This document shows positions 6,007-7,340 of a stretch of 7,340 nt of DNA, piece by piece. Source of the stretch: Clostridiaceae bacterium. Lineage in GTDB: Bacteria; Bacillota; Clostridia; Saccharofermentanales; DTU023. Position 1 is the stretch's first letter. The number at the start of each line of letters is the position of its first letter. The stretch is from contig JAAZGN010000025.1 in the NCBI GenBank assembly GCA_012511185.1, positions 1 to 7,340 of the forward strand, given 5' to 3'. The notes below the pieces were generated by a model. It saw nothing but the letters and a program-made list of their open reading frames with translations. It was not told the origin of the DNA and made no database searches. A program made the position numbers and the translations under genes.

Positions 6007-6795
6007 CTACATGCTCTTATAGAAGGGATAGTTCTCCTCTTCAATCTGGTCCAGGGGCGGCATGGGGAAGAACTTCTCCTGGTCCTTGTCCATGAACATG
6101 AGACCGCGTGTAATGGAGCGGTAGGATTGGCGGGCCAGGACATTTTGCAGGGCCAGGCCCTTGGACAAGCTCTTGGGTTTAGATTCCATGTCCAGGATGG
6201 CATCCAGGAGTTTGGCCGGATGGATGCCCACGATGGGTGAGGGAACGAAGGGGATCTGCTTGAAGCGGTCAATGAAGGTATCCAGGTCAAAGTTCATCAG
6301 CATGTAAAAAAGCCTGGGGACACTGAGGAGCGGATGACCGCCCGTATAGTACTTGCCATAGTCATGCATGTCCATGCGGGACAGGGAAATCATGTGCAGT
6401 GGCGCGACCTCGACAAAGACATTGAAACCTTTGAGCTGGTCAGGCTGGACGTAGGAGCCCTCCTTCAATTCAAGGACAGTGCCGTCCGGATTGCCCAGGA
6501 AGAGGGCCTGGATGGCATCGATACTCACGTGCTCCAGAACCCTGTAGCTGGACACATACTGGGTGGCCTTGGGCCTGCCGTCCGGATGGGGAACCAGGCC
6601 CTTCATGGCCTGATCGATCTGGAAATAGGGGTCGCGGTAGTTGATATCCAGCTCAGCGAAAATCAGCTTGCCTTCGTAATAGCTGACAGACCCGTAGCTG
6701 TAGCGGACGACAAAATCCTTGGGTGACAGTTGAGAGAGAATCAGGGCCTCCGTGGGATAAAGAACCATATAGAGACGGGCTTGATAGGTTGCCAT
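6007..6795 (-). CDS. Hypothetical protein of 262 residues downstream of the membrane pyrophosphatase
   Basis: I do not recognise this family. The protein has no signal peptide and no membrane helix, so it should be cytoplasmic. The first 100 residues look strand-rich with many aromatics (VVRYSYGSVSYYEGKLIF at 29-46, YRDPYFQID at 53-61) and a conserved-looking loop HPDGRPKATQY near 70-80. The second half has Met- and Phe-rich helices (VPRLFYMLMNFDLDTFIDRF) and a 'VPSPIVGIHPAKLLDAILDME' stretch. The C-terminus is acidic and Pro-rich. The chosen ATG at 6795 has AGGAGG nine bases upstream. An ATG at 6813 overlaps the pyrophosphatase stop and has the ribosome site inside its own coding sequence, so it is less likely. 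It is 17 bases after that gene and followed by a terminator, so the two are probably co-transcribed. Codon use matches the neighbours and the gene looks intact. Confidence 0.85.
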   Translation of the reverse strand: MATYQARLYMVLYPTEALILSQLSPKDFVVRYSYGSVSYYEGKLIFAELDINYRDPYFQIDQAMKGLVPHPDGRPKATQYVSSYRVLEHVSIDAIQALFLGNPDGTVLELKEGSYVQPDQLKGFNVFVEVAPLHMISLSRMDMHDYGKYYTGGHPLLSVPRLFYMLMNFDLDTFIDRFKQIPFVPSPIVGIHPAKLLDAILDMESKPKSLSKGLALQNVLARQSYRSITRGLMFMDKDQEKFFPMPPLDQIEEENYPFYKSM

Positions 6796-6804
6796 AAATT
6801 CATT

Positions 6805-6810
6805 CCTCCT
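6805..6810 (-). promoter_or_regulatory. Ribosome binding site deciding the start of the hypothetical gene
   Basis: AGGAGG on the minus strand is nine bases before the ATG at 6795. It lies within the gap after the pyrophosphatase stop codon (6813-6815). Confidence 0.65.
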
Positions 6811-6812
6811 CA

Positions 6813-7340
6813 TTAAAGCAGGGGCGCGATGACCAGGGCAACCATGGCCATCAGTTTGATCAGAATATTCAATGACGGACCGGAAGTATCCTTGAAAGGA
6901 TCGCCGACCGTATCGCCGACAACCGAGGCATTGTAGGCTTCCGTATTGCTGTGGGTTCGATCATCGGCCTCAATAGTCTTCTTGGCATTGTCCCAGGCAC
7001 CGCCTGCGTTGGACATGAAAATGGACAGGCAGACACCGGAAATGGTCGACCCGACCAGGAGGCCCAAAAGCATTTCCTTGCCGCCCAAAAAGCCGGTGAT
7101 GATCGGGGCCAGGAGGGCCAGGATGGCCGGAAACAGCATTTCTTTCAAGGCAGACCGGGTGCTGATATCCACACAGCGTCCGTAGTCGGGCTTGGCGTCG
7201 CCGGTCAGGATTCCCGGCATCTCCCGGAACTGGCGGCGGACCTCATTGATCATCTCAAAGGCCGACTTGCCAACCGCGTTCATGGTCAGGGCAGAAAAGA
7301 GGAAGGGAATGACAGCCCCGATGAAGGCCGCTACCAGGAC
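6813..7340 (-). CDS. hppA: Membrane-bound ion-pumping pyrophosphatase, C-terminal part (partial)
   Basis: The 175 visible residues are the C-terminal quarter of a membrane-bound pyrophosphatase, which couples hydrolysis of pyrophosphate to pumping of protons or sodium ions across the membrane. Diagnostic sequences are the helix end 'FSALTMNAVGKSAFEMINEVRRQF', the membrane segment LLGLLVGSTISGVCLSIFMS, AGGAWDNAKK at about 112-121, and GDTVGDPFKDTSGPS at about 142-156, whose three Asp residues at four-residue spacing bind magnesium-pyrophosphate. The protein ends normally in LIKLMAMVALVIAPLL. The N-terminal three quarters, including the residues that decide potassium dependence and ion type, lie beyond position 7340. 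In the loop before GDTVGD it reads EAYNASVV where, from memory, many members have AHKAAVV. It is followed after 17 bases by the hypothetical gene. Confidence 0.96.
   Translation of the reverse strand, partial: VLVAAFIGAVIPFLFSALTMNAVGKSAFEMINEVRRQFREMPGILTGDAKPDYGRCVDISTRSALKEMLFPAILALLAPIITGFLGGKEMLLGLLVGSTISGVCLSIFMSNAGGAWDNAKKTIEADDRTHSNTEAYNASVVGDTVGDPFKDTSGPSLNILIKLMAMVALVIAPLL

Overview
The window looks like the chromosome of a Gram-positive member of the Bacillota, most likely class Clostridia. The reasons are GGAGG-type ribosome binding sites, a VTC/DUF4956/CotH gene trio of the kind found in that group, a small ECF sigma/anti-sigma pair and a membrane-bound pyrophosphatase. Coding density is high and base composition is moderately GC-rich, except for a visibly more AT-rich stretch at about 3540-4140. 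No species can be named from the sequence.

The layout has four blocks. (1) Positions 1-3392, all on the minus strand, read as one operon in the order VTC-domain polyphosphate polymerase, DUF4956 membrane protein, CotH-family surface kinase, OmpR-type response regulator (its C-terminus lies outside the window). The gaps are only 16-49 bases. (2) Positions 3393-4375 hold an intergenic region with three 23-bp tandem direct repeats, then a plus-strand toxin-antitoxin cassette. It consists of a RelE/HigB-like toxin and an overlapping XRE-family antitoxin, behind a near-consensus promoter with an adjoining perfect inverted repeat. (3) Positions 4430-5847, minus strand, carry an ECF sigma factor whose stop overlaps the start (ATGA) of a single-pass membrane protein that is probably its anti-sigma factor. 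(4) Positions 6007-7340, minus strand, carry the C-terminal part of a membrane-bound proton/sodium-pumping pyrophosphatase followed by an unrecognised 262-residue cytoplasmic protein. This unit ends at a convincing rho-independent terminator at 5908-5956.

How the genes may work together: the VTC/DUF4956/CotH/response-regulator operon is the most interesting unit. A soluble polyphosphate polymerase-like catalytic domain is paired with a separate membrane protein that could replace the membrane part of eukaryotic VTC. A membrane-anchored, outward-facing atypical kinase follows, and a two-component regulator is encoded in the same transcript. This suggests a regulated phosphate-chemistry system at the cell envelope whose product is not established. 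The toxin-antitoxin cassette is in the opposite orientation and of different composition, so it looks like an insertion between two native minus-strand units. The sigma/anti-sigma pair and the pyrophosphatase unit appear to be independent transcription units. No RNA genes or CRISPR arrays were seen.
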